Made by a program: the position numbers and the translations under genes. A model generated the notes under the pieces. That model was not told the DNA's origin, did no database searches, and saw only the letters and a program-made list of their open reading frames with translations. From Avispirillum sp959601495 (lineage in GTDB: Bacteria > Bacillota > Clostridia > Oscillospirales > CAG-272): a stretch of DNA of 64,000 nucleotides. Every line of letters begins with the position of its first letter. Positions within the stretch are counted from its first letter, which is position 1. Shown here piece after piece: positions 8,706 through 16,575 of this stretch. The stretch covers positions 1-64,000 of the forward strand of contig CAUGPT010000006.1 of assembly GCA_959601495.1 (NCBI GenBank), in the 5' to 3' direction.

Positions 8706-10337
8706 TCAGAAGTTGGCATATATGGGATCAACGGGCACATATCCTATACCGTACGCGCCGAAAATAACGATAAACATTATAAGCGCGTACAATACCGCCC
8801 AGCGAACAACGGGCTTTGTACCCGCGAGCTTTTCGCGAACGCTTATTCCCTTTTCGCTTGCAATGCTTACGCCGAGAACGATAAGAAGCGTTGCGACAGT
8901 GATTATAAGGTCGCCCGTGTCAAATCCCAGGTCGGACATAAGCGCGCCGCTCGCCTTGAAGCCGAAGCTTGTGAAAAGACGCTTAAGCATTGAAAAGCCT
9001 GCGCGCAGACCGTTTGCGCGGAAGAACATCTCGCCGATGCATACGAGTATGCACGTGCGGATGATCTGCATTGCTTTATACGGCTTTGATTCCGGATTTA
9101 TTCTGAGCTTTGTATTTATCGCCCGCACCAGCGGCTCGCATATGTTGCCGAGAAGTATCAGCACGAAATGGTACATTCCGAAGAATATGAAATTCCATGC
9201 CGAGCCGTGCCACAGACCGTTGATGATCCAAACGCAGAACAAAGCAATACTGCCTGCAAGCAGCGGGCCGAAATGGTTGCCCAGCTTTTTGCGCGCGGAG
9301 GACGTAAGGTTTTTCATGGGCTTTGACATTGTCACGGGATAGAATATGTAATCCTTTAGCCATGCGCCCAGGGTTACGTGCCAGCGCTTCCAAAATTCCG
9401 ATATAGTGCGGGAGAAAAACGGCCGCTTGAAGTTCTCGGGCATGGTCACTCCGAAAATTTCCGCAGTACCGATGACTGCGTCCATTGTACCGGAGAAGTC
9501 CATATACAGCTGAGCGGTATAACATACCGCCGCAACTATTATAAATCCGCCCGGGTACTTATCGTAGCTTAGATACAGCGTACCGACAAGAGTATTCAAT
9601 CTGTCGGCGATAACGATTTTTTTCATCAGTCCGAAAAGGAACCGCTGAAGTCCGAAGCAGAGGTTTTTATACTTAATACCTTCGACGTTCCAAAGCTGCT
9701 CTGCAGTCTCGCCGTATCTGCATATAGGGCCTTCGACTATCTGGGGAAAAAAAGACATATACAGCGCAAGGCGCAGTATGTTCGTATCCGCCTTTATCGT
9801 GCCGCGGTATACGTCAAACACATATGACATCGCCTGCATAGTGTAGAACGATATGCCGATAGGCATGAGATATTTCGGTATTTCAAGCATCAGATCGGGC
9901 TTTATCATGCCGAGCAGTGTATTAACATTGCCCATGAAAAAGCCGCTGTATTTCAGCGTCAGAAGTATGCCGAAAAGCAGCACGGCGGAAAAGATCACAA
10001 CGCCGCGCTGACGGTTTTTGTACTTCTTTTTCAGAGCCTTGCGCTCGGGCTTCTCAACCTCTGCGAGAGCCGCATCGCGCGAAAGACCAATTCGCTCTAT
10101 CCAGAGGCCCGCATAGTGGATCATAAGAACCGCAAAGCCGAGATATGCTACAAGTGCTCCGCTTATGAGCCAAAAAAATATAACGCTTGCGATAAGCAGA
10201 AAATATTTTTTGAACTTTTTCGGCATGAGGCTGTACAGCACGAGACAGATCGGTGCAAAGACCGCCATGTAGGCAATTGAAAAGTATGAGGTAAGGTCAC
10301 TTACCCTGCCCGCGCCGAGATATTGGAGAAGCGTCAT
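8706..10337 (-). CDS. MBOAT-family O-acyltransferase (DltB/AlgI-like)
   Basis: A 543-residue polytopic membrane protein of the membrane-bound O-acyltransferase family. The conserved catalytic His377 is in NGLWHGSAWNF, followed by another His in GMYHF; PQIVEGPICRYGE and FWKRWHVTL are also family signatures. It should take an acyl or aminoacyl group from the carrier protein on the cytoplasmic side and pass it across the membrane. It starts 4 bp after the carrier protein gene. The sequence looks closer to AlgI than to canonical DltB, but the companion genes are Dlt-like. Confidence 0.88.
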   Translation of the reverse strand: MTLLQYLGAGRVSDLTSYFSIAYMAVFAPICLVLYSLMPKKFKKYFLLIASVIFFWLISGALVAYLGFAVLMIHYAGLWIERIGLSRDAALAEVEKPERKALKKKYKNRQRGVVIFSAVLLFGILLTLKYSGFFMGNVNTLLGMIKPDLMLEIPKYLMPIGISFYTMQAMSYVFDVYRGTIKADTNILRLALYMSFFPQIVEGPICRYGETAEQLWNVEGIKYKNLCFGLQRFLFGLMKKIVIADRLNTLVGTLYLSYDKYPGGFIIVAAVCYTAQLYMDFSGTMDAVIGTAEIFGVTMPENFKRPFFSRTISEFWKRWHVTLGAWLKDYIFYPVTMSKPMKNLTSSARKKLGNHFGPLLAGSIALFCVWIINGLWHGSAWNFIFFGMYHFVLILLGNICEPLVRAINTKLRINPESKPYKAMQIIRTCILVCIGEMFFRANGLRAGFSMLKRLFTSFGFKASGALMSDLGFDTGDLIITVATLLIVLGVSIASEKGISVREKLAGTKPVVRWAVLYALIMFIVIFGAYGIGYVPVDPIYANF

Positions 10338-10341
10338 TCGA

Positions 10342-10578
10342 TCAGTCCTCGGAAAGTCTCTCGATCATCTTCCACATTGCATCAGCGGAATTAAAGTTTT
10401 CCGCAACGATGTCAACCGCGGGTATTGTAATATCAAATTCATCCTCAAGCTCAGCGACGAGAGAGATTATGGACAGGCTGTCCAGTATATGACCGTCTAT
10501 AAGGTTTGTGCAGGTAGCGTAGTCAACGTCGGGATGAATGTCCTCAAGAATTTCGATAAGTCTTTCCATTTTCTTCAT
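10342..10578 (-). CDS. Acyl/aminoacyl carrier protein (DltC-like)
   Basis: A 78-residue carrier protein. The 4'-phosphopantetheine attachment site is Ser34 in HILDSLSIISLV, the usual DSL motif. Acidic composition and length match DltC and ACPs. Its ATG overlaps the decarboxylase stop (ATGA); an alternative ATG three codons in is also possible. It should be charged by the adenylation enzyme two genes upstream and hand its cargo to the MBOAT protein. Confidence 0.9.
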   Translation of the reverse strand: MKKMERLIEILEDIHPDVDYATCTNLIDGHILDSLSIISLVAELEDEFDITIPAVDIVAENFNSADAMWKMIERLSED

Positions 10579-11771
10579 ATCCTTTCATATTCGGGTGTAT
10601 TAAGTACGGCTGTCTCAAAAGCGCTGCGCACTCTAAAGACTTCACCGTGTTTTACGATGTAAACCGCGGGTATATCCCTGCTGAGAAACAGCGATATTCC
10701 TTCTGTGGGGCAATATGCTCCGGTATTTTCAAAACAGATAACGTCGCCGATCTCAAGCTCGCCCAGCGGCGCTTCCTTGACGATAATATCGTTCATGGAG
10801 CAGAGAGAGCCGCATACATTCCACTTTTTATCTCCGTGCACCTCTCTCAGTGCAAGATGCATATGCGGCTGCTTCATCGCCATGTACTGGCCGAAGTACA
10901 CCATCTGGTGCATACCGCCGCAGGTGAGAGCATAGTTCTGCTCTTTATTTGTCTTGACATCCACAACGCGCGTGTAGTAGCTTCCGCAGGAAGCAGCCGC
11001 GGCGCGTCCGATCTCAAGAGTTATATGAGGCTTGTTTGTCATTGAAGAGAGAATTTCGGAGAATGCGGCAAAGTATTCGTCCTCGCAGAACTCTTCCCCT
11101 TCAAAATACGAAACCGCAAAGCCCGTGCCGTATTCAAACTCGGGAGCGATGTAGCCGTATTCATCGCTGAGACGGGTGAGAAAAGCGTCTGCTTTTTCGA
11201 TCTCGCGGCGCAGCTTCTTAACGGAAGTTTTCTGCGTTCCCGAGAAAAACTGTATGCCGCATATCTCGATGTTTTTATAATCGGTTCTTGCGGAGATTAT
11301 ATCTTCTATCTCCTCGGCGTTTATGCCGAACTGACTGTCGTTTGTAAGCCGAAGAAGAAGCTTTACTTCTCTGTCATACTTCACTGCGTATTCGCAAAGA
11401 ATACCGAACTGATGCATGGACTCAACCGTAAACAGCCCGTCAAAGCTATCGTCGGCAACGGTTTTCTCGATAACCTCGGGAGTTTTGTAAACTCCGGAGA
11501 TGACCATCTGCTCTTTCGGAACGCCGAGAGAATAGCATATCTTCTCTTCTCCGGGAGAGCATATTTCAAATCTGTCTACCTTGCCGATGAGCTCTTTGAT
11601 TATAAATGTGTTTGCTTTTACCGCATAGCAAAGCGAAACGCCGTCGGGCATGGCGTCCGCGATGCGTTTGATGCGGCTGCAAAGCACGTCGGAATCAAAC
11701 ACATAGGCAGAGCCCGTGCAGTCGGAGAGAATTTTTGAAAGTACAGTATCCGTCACCGTCTGCCACCCCAT
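10575..11771 (-). CDS. Fold-type III PLP-dependent decarboxylase inside a dlt-like operon
   Basis: A 398-residue enzyme of the ornithine/diaminopimelate decarboxylase superfamily. The Schiff-base Lys52 is in CYAVKAN, the phosphate-binding glycine region is EYGTGFAVSY near residue 210, EIGRAAAASCG near 254 corresponds to the EPGR region, and CGSLCSMNDII near 322 supplies the Cys and Asp of the C-terminal active-site segment. Its start overlaps the adenylation gene by 19 bp and its stop overlaps the carrier gene. The context suggests it decarboxylates either the amino acid to be activated or the aminoacyl-carrier thioester, as BtrK does in butirosin synthesis. The substrate is not known. Confidence 0.85.
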   Translation of the reverse strand: MGWQTVTDTVLSKILSDCTGSAYVFDSDVLCSRIKRIADAMPDGVSLCYAVKANTFIIKELIGKVDRFEICSPGEEKICYSLGVPKEQMVISGVYKTPEVIEKTVADDSFDGLFTVESMHQFGILCEYAVKYDREVKLLLRLTNDSQFGINAEEIEDIISARTDYKNIEICGIQFFSGTQKTSVKKLRREIEKADAFLTRLSDEYGYIAPEFEYGTGFAVSYFEGEEFCEDEYFAAFSEILSSMTNKPHITLEIGRAAAASCGSYYTRVVDVKTNKEQNYALTCGGMHQMVYFGQYMAMKQPHMHLALREVHGDKKWNVCGSLCSMNDIIVKEAPLGELEIGDVICFENTGAYCPTEGISLFLSRDIPAVYIVKHGEVFRVRSAFETAVLNTPEYERI

Positions 11772-13273
11772 TCCTCGTCAAGACGCTTTCTGTCTGTTTT
11801 GCCGTTTTTCGTAAGCGGCATTTCATCAACCTTGCGTATAAGTCCCGGCACCATAAATGCGGGCAGTGTCGAGCGCATTGTTTCGAAAAGCTCGTCTTTG
11901 TCGATCGTGCCCACATAAAAGCCCTTAAGTCTTGAGCGCTTTTCGTCAAACACGCAGCAGCTGCGCACAACGCCCTCGATAGCGTTCATGGCGCGCTCTA
12001 TCTCTTCAAGCTCAATGCGGTGACCCATATATTTAATCTGGAAATCCTTGCGTCCGCTGAAAACGAGATCGCCGTCTTCATTGTATCTTGCAAGGTCTCC
12101 CGTTCTGTATATTGTTTCGGGATAAGCGCTGTTCAGAGGGTTCTGCACAAAATGCTTTTCGCACTGCGCGGGATTGTTGTAGTACCCCAGGGCAAGCGCC
12201 GTACCGCGCACACATATCTCGCCGACGGTGTCGGTCATATCGGAGCGAATAAGGCTGTCGGTATCATCAAGCAGGAAAACGTGCTCATTAGGAAAAGGTT
12301 TTCCTATGGGGATCCCGCCGGAGTAGTCGCGCTCGGCGTCAAGTATATGATATGTACAGTTGCAGGTTATCTCCGTAGGACCGTAGAGGTTTACAAAAAC
12401 CGCCTCGGGCAGGTGAGTCTTCCACGTTTTGAAATGCTTGTACGGTAGAACCTCGCCGCTGAAAAGTATTTTGTTTACCTTTTCGGGCACCTTGTAGTCC
12501 AGCCCGTGAAATGTGCTTATAAGGCACAGTGCAGACACCGCCCATATCATTGTGGTAGTGCCGTGATCGCAAAGCCAGTCAAGCAGCGCGGCGGGCTGCG
12601 AAAACAGCTCTCTGGGAACAATGGAAAGCTCCGCTCCCGTTTTCAGCGATGAATATATATCTTTAACCGAAACGTCGAAATCAAAGGGCGCCTGGTTTGC
12701 TATAACGTCGTCGGACGTAATACCGAAAATGTCTGTAAAGCATTCGATAAAGTCTACAACGCTGCGGTGGCATACCGCAATACCCTTCGGCGTGCCTGTC
12801 GAGCCCGATGTGAAGTTTATATACAGCGGATCGGTGTCGATATGACGCGCCGCCGCTGCCGCGAGAAGCTTATCATCTGCCTCTCTTTCGCAAAGCTCGT
12901 TTGACGCGATTATTCTTCTGCCCTCAAATATTTCGCGGGCGGCATCAAAATGCTCGCTGTCGGCAATGACTGTGCCGACGCCGAGAACTTCGGCAGACTG
13001 ACGCAGCCTTGAAGCCGGCAGCTCCGTGCTCATAAGCGAATAGAAAAGCCCCGCATACGCGGCACCGAGAAAAACGCTCAGCACATCAAAGCTTTTGTCG
13101 CCGTACACCATTATGCCGCGCTCCGTTCCTTCGGACAGGAGCGATGTTGCTATCCTGCGGGCGCGATCTCTCAGCTCACGCCATGTATATGCGCCGCTTC
13201 GGTCGCTGACCGCGATCTTATCGGGCATTGAACGCGCGTTGCGCTCAAGATATTCTGTTACGTTATATATCAT
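11753..13273 (-). CDS. Amino-acid-activating adenylation enzyme (DltA-like)
   Basis: A 506-residue stand-alone adenylation domain that should form an aminoacyl-AMP and load the carrier protein. Core motifs are complete: TSGSTGTPKG (A3), FDFDVSVKDIYSS (A4, with the Asp that usually contacts an alpha-amino group), NLYGPTE (A5), YRTGDLAR (A7), GRKDFQIKYMGHRIELEEIE (A8) and the A10 lysine in LTKNGKTDRKRL. It heads the operon with GGAG nine bases before the ATG. It resembles DltA, but D-alanine specificity should not be assumed because a decarboxylase follows. Confidence 0.87.
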   Translation of the reverse strand: MIYNVTEYLERNARSMPDKIAVSDRSGAYTWRELRDRARRIATSLLSEGTERGIMVYGDKSFDVLSVFLGAAYAGLFYSLMSTELPASRLRQSAEVLGVGTVIADSEHFDAAREIFEGRRIIASNELCEREADDKLLAAAAARHIDTDPLYINFTSGSTGTPKGIAVCHRSVVDFIECFTDIFGITSDDVIANQAPFDFDVSVKDIYSSLKTGAELSIVPRELFSQPAALLDWLCDHGTTTMIWAVSALCLISTFHGLDYKVPEKVNKILFSGEVLPYKHFKTWKTHLPEAVFVNLYGPTEITCNCTYHILDAERDYSGGIPIGKPFPNEHVFLLDDTDSLIRSDMTDTVGEICVRGTALALGYYNNPAQCEKHFVQNPLNSAYPETIYRTGDLARYNEDGDLVFSGRKDFQIKYMGHRIELEEIERAMNAIEGVVRSCCVFDEKRSRLKGFYVGTIDKDELFETMRSTLPAFMVPGLIRKVDEMPLTKNGKTDRKRLDEEWGGRR

Positions 13274-13295
13274 TTAATTGAACTCCGTAATCAAT

Positions 13296-13320
13296 ACTGT
13301 ACTACTTTGATTAGTACAGT
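13296..13320. promoter_or_regulatory. Perfect 9-bp dyad, probable repressor operator
   Basis: ACTGTACTA (13296-13304) and TAGTACAGT (13312-13320) form a perfect inverted repeat with a 7-base spacer. It begins 4 bases downstream of the operon -10 box and so covers the expected transcription start, a repressor position. The cognate regulator is unknown. Confidence 0.72.
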
Positions 13321-13324
13321 GAAT

Positions 13325-13352
13325 ATTATATCATCTTAAAACGAAAAGTCAA
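13325..13352 (-). promoter_or_regulatory. Promoter of the dlt-like operon
   Basis: On the minus strand TTGACT (13352-13347), a 16-base spacer and a consensus TATAAT (13330-13325). It lies directly upstream of the 9-bp dyad and about 50 bases before the adenylation gene. Confidence 0.78.
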
Positions 13353-13543
13353 CACTATATAAAAAACTTTTTAAAAAGTTTCATAATGAAACAATCCGCT
13401 TGTTATATATCTGCGACATTGCTATTATACAGCCGTTATATTGCTAAATCCTTCAGAATGTGTAAGCATTATGTAAAAAGGCTCTTCTGCGCCGAAAATG
13501 CCGCGCCGAGATGCGAAAATCAGAGTCCGAAGTACCGATGCGC

Positions 13544-13587
13544 GGTTGCATATCCAACCAACGGTTGTATGATTTCCAACCAACGGT
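13544..13587 (+). promoter_or_regulatory. Tandem CCAACCAACGGT repeats upstream of the XRE promoter
   Basis: The 12-mer CCAACCAACGGT occurs at 13554-13565 and 13576-13587, exactly 22 bp apart (two helical turns). Each copy is preceded by GGTTG, so GGTTG-N6-CAACC and GGTTG-N9-CAACC dyads are also formed. The array ends 3 bases before the -35 box, a typical activator position. Confidence 0.6.
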
Positions 13588-13590
13588 GTG

Positions 13591-13619
13591 TTGAAAGACC
13601 GAAATTTTCAGTGTATAAT
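13591..13619 (+). promoter_or_regulatory. Promoter of the XRE regulator gene
   Basis: TTGAAA (13591-13596), 17-base spacer, TATAAT (13614-13619), 56 bases before the start codon. Confidence 0.75.
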
Positions 13620-13675
13620 GAGGTCACAGACATCAAAGGCGCCGTTGTCTGAATTATTTTTGTGAGGTATTTACA

Positions 13676-14185
13676 ATGGAGTATACAATCGGCAAAAAGA
13701 TCTCGGAGCTCAGACGCGAGCGCAACATGACGCAGGAGGACCTGGCAGAGGCCATGGGTGTAAGCTCTCAGGCAGTGTCGAAATGGGAAACAGAGCTCTC
13801 CTGCCCGGACATTATGGCGCTCAGACCCTTGGCGGAGCTGTTCGGCGTTACAGTCGACGAGTTGCTTTCTCCCGACGCCGTTAACCGCGCAGTCGTACTG
13901 CCGGAGGACAGAAGAAAAAATGCAGACGAAATGATGCTGCGCATAATCATAAACGATGCGAACGATAAAATCAAACTGAATATTCCGATTCTTCTGCTCA
14001 AGGCTTTTATGGGAGAAGACGGAAAGCTTACCGAGGGGGGAAATATCAATTTCAGAAACCGTGAGCTTAAACTTAACGACATTGATTTTCAGAGCATAAT
14101 ATCCGCAGCCTCCGCGGGAACTGTGGGTAAGCTGCTTGAGATCGAATCGGGAGACGGCAGCACGGTTGACATTTTTATAGAGTAG
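13676..14185 (+). CDS. XRE-family transcriptional regulator with SHOCT-like C-terminal domain
   Basis: A 169-residue DNA-binding regulator. Residues 5-62 form a canonical Cro/CI helix-turn-helix (LAEAMGVSSQAVSKWETELSCPD). The C-terminal part (about 80-169) resembles the SHOCT-like bacterial domain and ends in LLEIESGDGSTVDIFIE. That ending recurs in the small protein encoded next door, suggesting the two interact or arose by domain duplication. The start has GTGAGGT upstream. It is divergent from the dlt-like operon and could regulate it or itself. Confidence 0.85.
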   Translation: MEYTIGKKISELRRERNMTQEDLAEAMGVSSQAVSKWETELSCPDIMALRPLAELFGVTVDELLSPDAVNRAVVLPEDRRKNADEMMLRIIINDANDKIKLNIPILLLKAFMGEDGKLTEGGNINFRNRELKLNDIDFQSIISAASAGTVGKLLEIESGDGSTVDIFIE

Positions 14186-14192
14186 GTGCAAA

Positions 14193-14408
14193 ATGAAAAT
14201 TGTCATTACCGAAGACGGCAAGAAGCACACCCTGCCCGTTCCGGCAACCGCTATAGCAAAGCTTATATCCACAGACGGCAGCGAAGCCGACAAAGAGCAG
14301 CTGAAGAAAATATCAAAAGCAGTAAAGACTTGCAGAAAAACCTTCCCCGGGCTGAAGCTTATTGAGATCAACTCCGCTGACGGAGAAATCGTCGAAATAT
14401 ATCTTTAG
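14193..14408 (+). CDS. Small protein sharing the regulator's C-terminal motif
   Basis: A 71-residue protein seven bases after the XRE regulator, starting with a beta-strand-like MKIVITEDGKKHTLPVP. Its end (LKLIEINSADGEIVEIYL) aligns with the end of the upstream regulator. I do not know a function. The shared motif and tight spacing suggest it modulates or heterodimerises with the regulator, which is inference. A terminator follows directly. Confidence 0.72.
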   Translation: MKIVITEDGKKHTLPVPATAIAKLISTDGSEADKEQLKKISKAVKTCRKTFPGLKLIEINSADGEIVEIYL

Positions 14409-14412
14409 GCAT

Positions 14413-14445
14413 GAAAATGCCGAGGCAGTGCTCCTCGGCATTTTC
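14413..14445. terminator. Bidirectional terminator between the XRE unit and asnA
   Basis: Perfect 13-base arms GAAAATGCCGAGG and CCTCGGCATTTTC around a 7-base loop, followed by TTTTT on the plus strand and by T-rich sequence on the minus strand. Confidence 0.8.
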
Positions 14446-14452
14446 TTTTTTA

Positions 14453-15466
14453 TCAAAGCAATGCTATCCCGGCTTCATCGCATATACGAAGTGTCTCACC
14501 GTCCCAAGCTCCGGACTGCACTTCGCCTATATGAGCACAGCCCATAAGCAGCATGCAGAGACGCGACTGACCTATACCGCCGCCGATGGTAAGAGGCAGC
14601 TTTCCGCTGAGCAGCGCCTTGTGGAAAGGCAGCTCCCTTCTCTCCTCGCAGCCCGCCTCGGCAAGCTGGCGCGAAAGGCTTTCGGGGTCCACACGTATAC
14701 CCATGGAAGATATTTCAAACGCGCGCTCTAAGAGCGGGTAATAAACGATGATATCGCCGTTCATCTCCCAGTCGTCATAGTCGGGAGCTCTGCCGTCGTG
14801 CTTTTTGCCGCTTTTCAGCTTTTTGCCTATCTGCATAACGAAGATCGTTCCGTGTTTGCGGGCAAACTCCGTCTCTCTCTGAGACGGAGTGAGATCCGGA
14901 TACATATCCTCAAGCTCCTGCGTCGTTACAAAAGTAACGTCCCTGCAAAGCTCGGTACCGATACCCGGAAACTCCCATTTCAGCTCATCGGATGTATTGC
15001 ATATCGCGCTTACGATACGTCTGACGGTCTCCTTGAGGTATTCGATGTTTCGGTCCTCGGCGGTTATAACCTTTTCCCAGTCCCATTGATCCACATATGC
15101 GGAGTGCAGGTTATCAAGATGCTCCTCATCGCGGCGGATAGCGTTCATGTCCGTATAAAGGCCCTTGCCCGGACGAAATTCGTATTTACCCAGTGCCCAG
15201 CGCTTCCACTTTGCAAGTGACTGCACCACCTGATACGTTTTATCACCCGCCGCGGGCACATCAAAGGACACAGGACGCTCAACGCCGTTCAGATCATCGT
15301 TGAGTCCGCTTTCCTTACTGACGAAAAGGGGCGCCGAAACTCTTTTGAGATTGAGAGCTGCGCAGAGGTTTTTCTGAAAGCTCTGCTTTATAAGCTCTAT
15401 CGCGCGCTGTGTTTCATAAACCGGAAGCTTTGTAACGTATCCTTCCGGTACATATACTTCTGACAT
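14453..15466 (-). CDS. asnA: Aspartate--ammonia ligase (asparagine synthetase A)
   Basis: A 337-residue enzyme that makes asparagine from aspartate, ATP and ammonia in the cytoplasm. The AsnA pattern is clear throughout: SLAKWKRWALG, GLYTDMNAIR, HSAYVDQWDWE and the class-II synthetase-like end GGGIGQSRLCMLLM. The start is ATG 15466, served by GGAG eight bases upstream; a TTG 21 bases earlier would leave no ribosome site. It has its own promoter, right after the terminator of the phage head module. Confidence 0.95.
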   Translation of the reverse strand: MSEVYVPEGYVTKLPVYETQRAIELIKQSFQKNLCAALNLKRVSAPLFVSKESGLNDDLNGVERPVSFDVPAAGDKTYQVVQSLAKWKRWALGKYEFRPGKGLYTDMNAIRRDEEHLDNLHSAYVDQWDWEKVITAEDRNIEYLKETVRRIVSAICNTSDELKWEFPGIGTELCRDVTFVTTQELEDMYPDLTPSQRETEFARKHGTIFVMQIGKKLKSGKKHDGRAPDYDDWEMNGDIIVYYPLLERAFEISSMGIRVDPESLSRQLAEAGCEERRELPFHKALLSGKLPLTIGGGIGQSRLCMLLMGCAHIGEVQSGAWDGETLRICDEAGIALL

Positions 15467-15498
15467 ATATCCATCTCCAAAATTCAAATAACAGATAT

Positions 15499-15527
15499 AT
15501 GATACACCATGCGGCGTCCCTTGTCAA
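15499..15527 (-). promoter_or_regulatory. asnA promoter
   Basis: Minus-strand TTGACA (15527-15522), 17-base spacer, TATCAT (15504-15499). Confidence 0.75.
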
Positions 15528-15532
15528 TACAA

Positions 15533-15560
15533 AAGCATCCCCGTTTTTCAGGGGATGCTT
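15533..15560 (-). terminator. Terminator of the phage head module
   Basis: AAGCATCCCC and GGGGATGCTT pair perfectly around an 8-base loop, just after the last head-module gene and before the asnA promoter. Confidence 0.75.
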
Positions 15561-15566
15561 CGATAA

Positions 15567-16337
15567 TTACTTTGACAGAGAAATGAGAAGCTTTGCGTAA
15601 TCGCAAAACCTGTCCCAGTCGTCCTTGGAGAGATTTCTGTAATTGCTCTCGAGCATTTTGCCCTCTGTCAGATAGTTTTTGAGCATGGAATTGTACTTCT
15701 CAAAATCGGCGTCGTCAAGCTCGGACATAAGCTTTATTCGATCGCTCTCGGCTTTTCCCTCGTCAGTGTATCTGCCCCATGCCGCTTCGTACAGCTCGGG
15801 AATGATCCGCGCCGTTTTTTCTATAGTATTGCCGAACGCCTGCTGACCCGCCGACTGCGCATATGAGTTTCCCATACCGCCGGTAAGTGCGGCAGCCTTG
15901 CCCATGGCGTCCCGCATGGCGAGCCGCGCCTCGTCGGTATAGGAATCGCGGTACGCTCTGTAAACGGGATCGTTTTCGGCATCGTACGAAAACTTTCTGT
16001 TTGAAAGCTCGCCGAGCCGCTTTTCTATCTCACTTGCGTATTTGGCGCCGCCGTATTCGGGTCTTGCGCTTTTCCACGCTTCAAGCTCTGCAGCCGCCTT
16101 ATTTGCGGCAGAGCTGTCGCGCGCGGCACGCGACGCAGGAGAGCCGCCCGATTTTATAAGAGAGGCAAGAATATCGCTGCCGCCCGCAGCCGTTGAACTG
16201 CCGCCGGCAGACGATCCCCCGCCCGCGCCGGAGGATGAATCCGTTTTCTTTTTCTTTTTGGTGTTATCAAAGTTTTTCGCCTTGCCTCTGTATTTTTCCC
16301 ATGCAGGCGCATAGTCACTTGTTACATTGTGAAGCAT
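15567..16337 (-). CDS. Ala/Gly-rich phage virion-type protein
   Basis: A 256-residue protein with a low-complexity Ser/Gly/Ala tract after a KKKKK stretch (about residues 28-55) and a helical C-terminal half. The segments FSYDAENDPVYRAY and AALTGGMGNSYAQSAGQQAFG recur in proteins downstream of the connector and propeller genes in Clostridia phages, where they are presumed virion or ejection components. The exact role is unknown. ATG 16337 is chosen because AGGAG lies nine bases upstream. It is the last gene of the head module. Confidence 0.62.
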   Translation of the reverse strand: MLHNVTSDYAPAWEKYRGKAKNFDNTKKKKKTDSSSGAGGGSSAGGSSTAAGGSDILASLIKSGGSPASRAARDSSAANKAAAELEAWKSARPEYGGAKYASEIEKRLGELSNRKFSYDAENDPVYRAYRDSYTDEARLAMRDAMGKAAALTGGMGNSYAQSAGQQAFGNTIEKTARIIPELYEAAWGRYTDEGKAESDRIKLMSELDDADFEKYNSMLKNYLTEGKMLESNYRNLSKDDWDRFCDYAKLLISLSK

Positions 16338-16339
16338 TG

Positions 16340-16516
16340 TCACTCGCTCCTTTCATTCAGAATTCGGCGAAGCTCGCTGCCGAGATTTTCGTAACCGAGA
16401 TTTTCAAGCACGATGCTTACCTCCTCGCTGAAAACATACAGCCACGAGGTCAGCGCCTTTATGCTCTCCTCCGCGCTGCCCGAAGGTGTCGGCGGAGTTC
16501 TGTGCGTGATCTTCAT
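16340..16516 (-). CDS. 58-residue small protein of the phage head module
   Basis: A short open frame reading MKITHRTPPTPSG... and ending ...RRILNERSE. GAAAGGA precedes the ATG by five or six bases, and the stop ends a few bases before the next start. It is mostly helical and charged, with no recognised family. Correct codon phase, ribosome site and a position between two phage-type genes support it as real, even though it is very short. Many Clostridia phages carry a similarly placed small protein. Confidence 0.65.
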   Translation of the reverse strand: MKITHRTPPTPSGSAEESIKALTSWLYVFSEEVSIVLENLGYENLGSELRRILNERSE

Positions 16517-16575
16517 ATTTTTATCCTTTCACAAATTGCATCACTGTTGCGGCGCGGCAGAAAACGTCCCTCTGC

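Larger units (their letters stand above)
13274..13675. promoter_or_regulatory. Divergent regulatory region between the dlt-like operon and the XRE gene
   Basis: A 402-bp AT-rich gene-free stretch. It holds the operon promoter with an adjoining dyad on the left side and the XRE-gene promoter with upstream direct repeats on the right side, each listed separately. No conserved small gene was seen in it. Confidence 0.8.

Noticed and set aside
7693..13273. Canonical D-alanylation dlt operon
   Set aside because: The gene order differs, dltX is not visible, the MBOAT protein looks AlgI-like and a PLP decarboxylase is embedded, so naming the genes dltA-D would claim too much.
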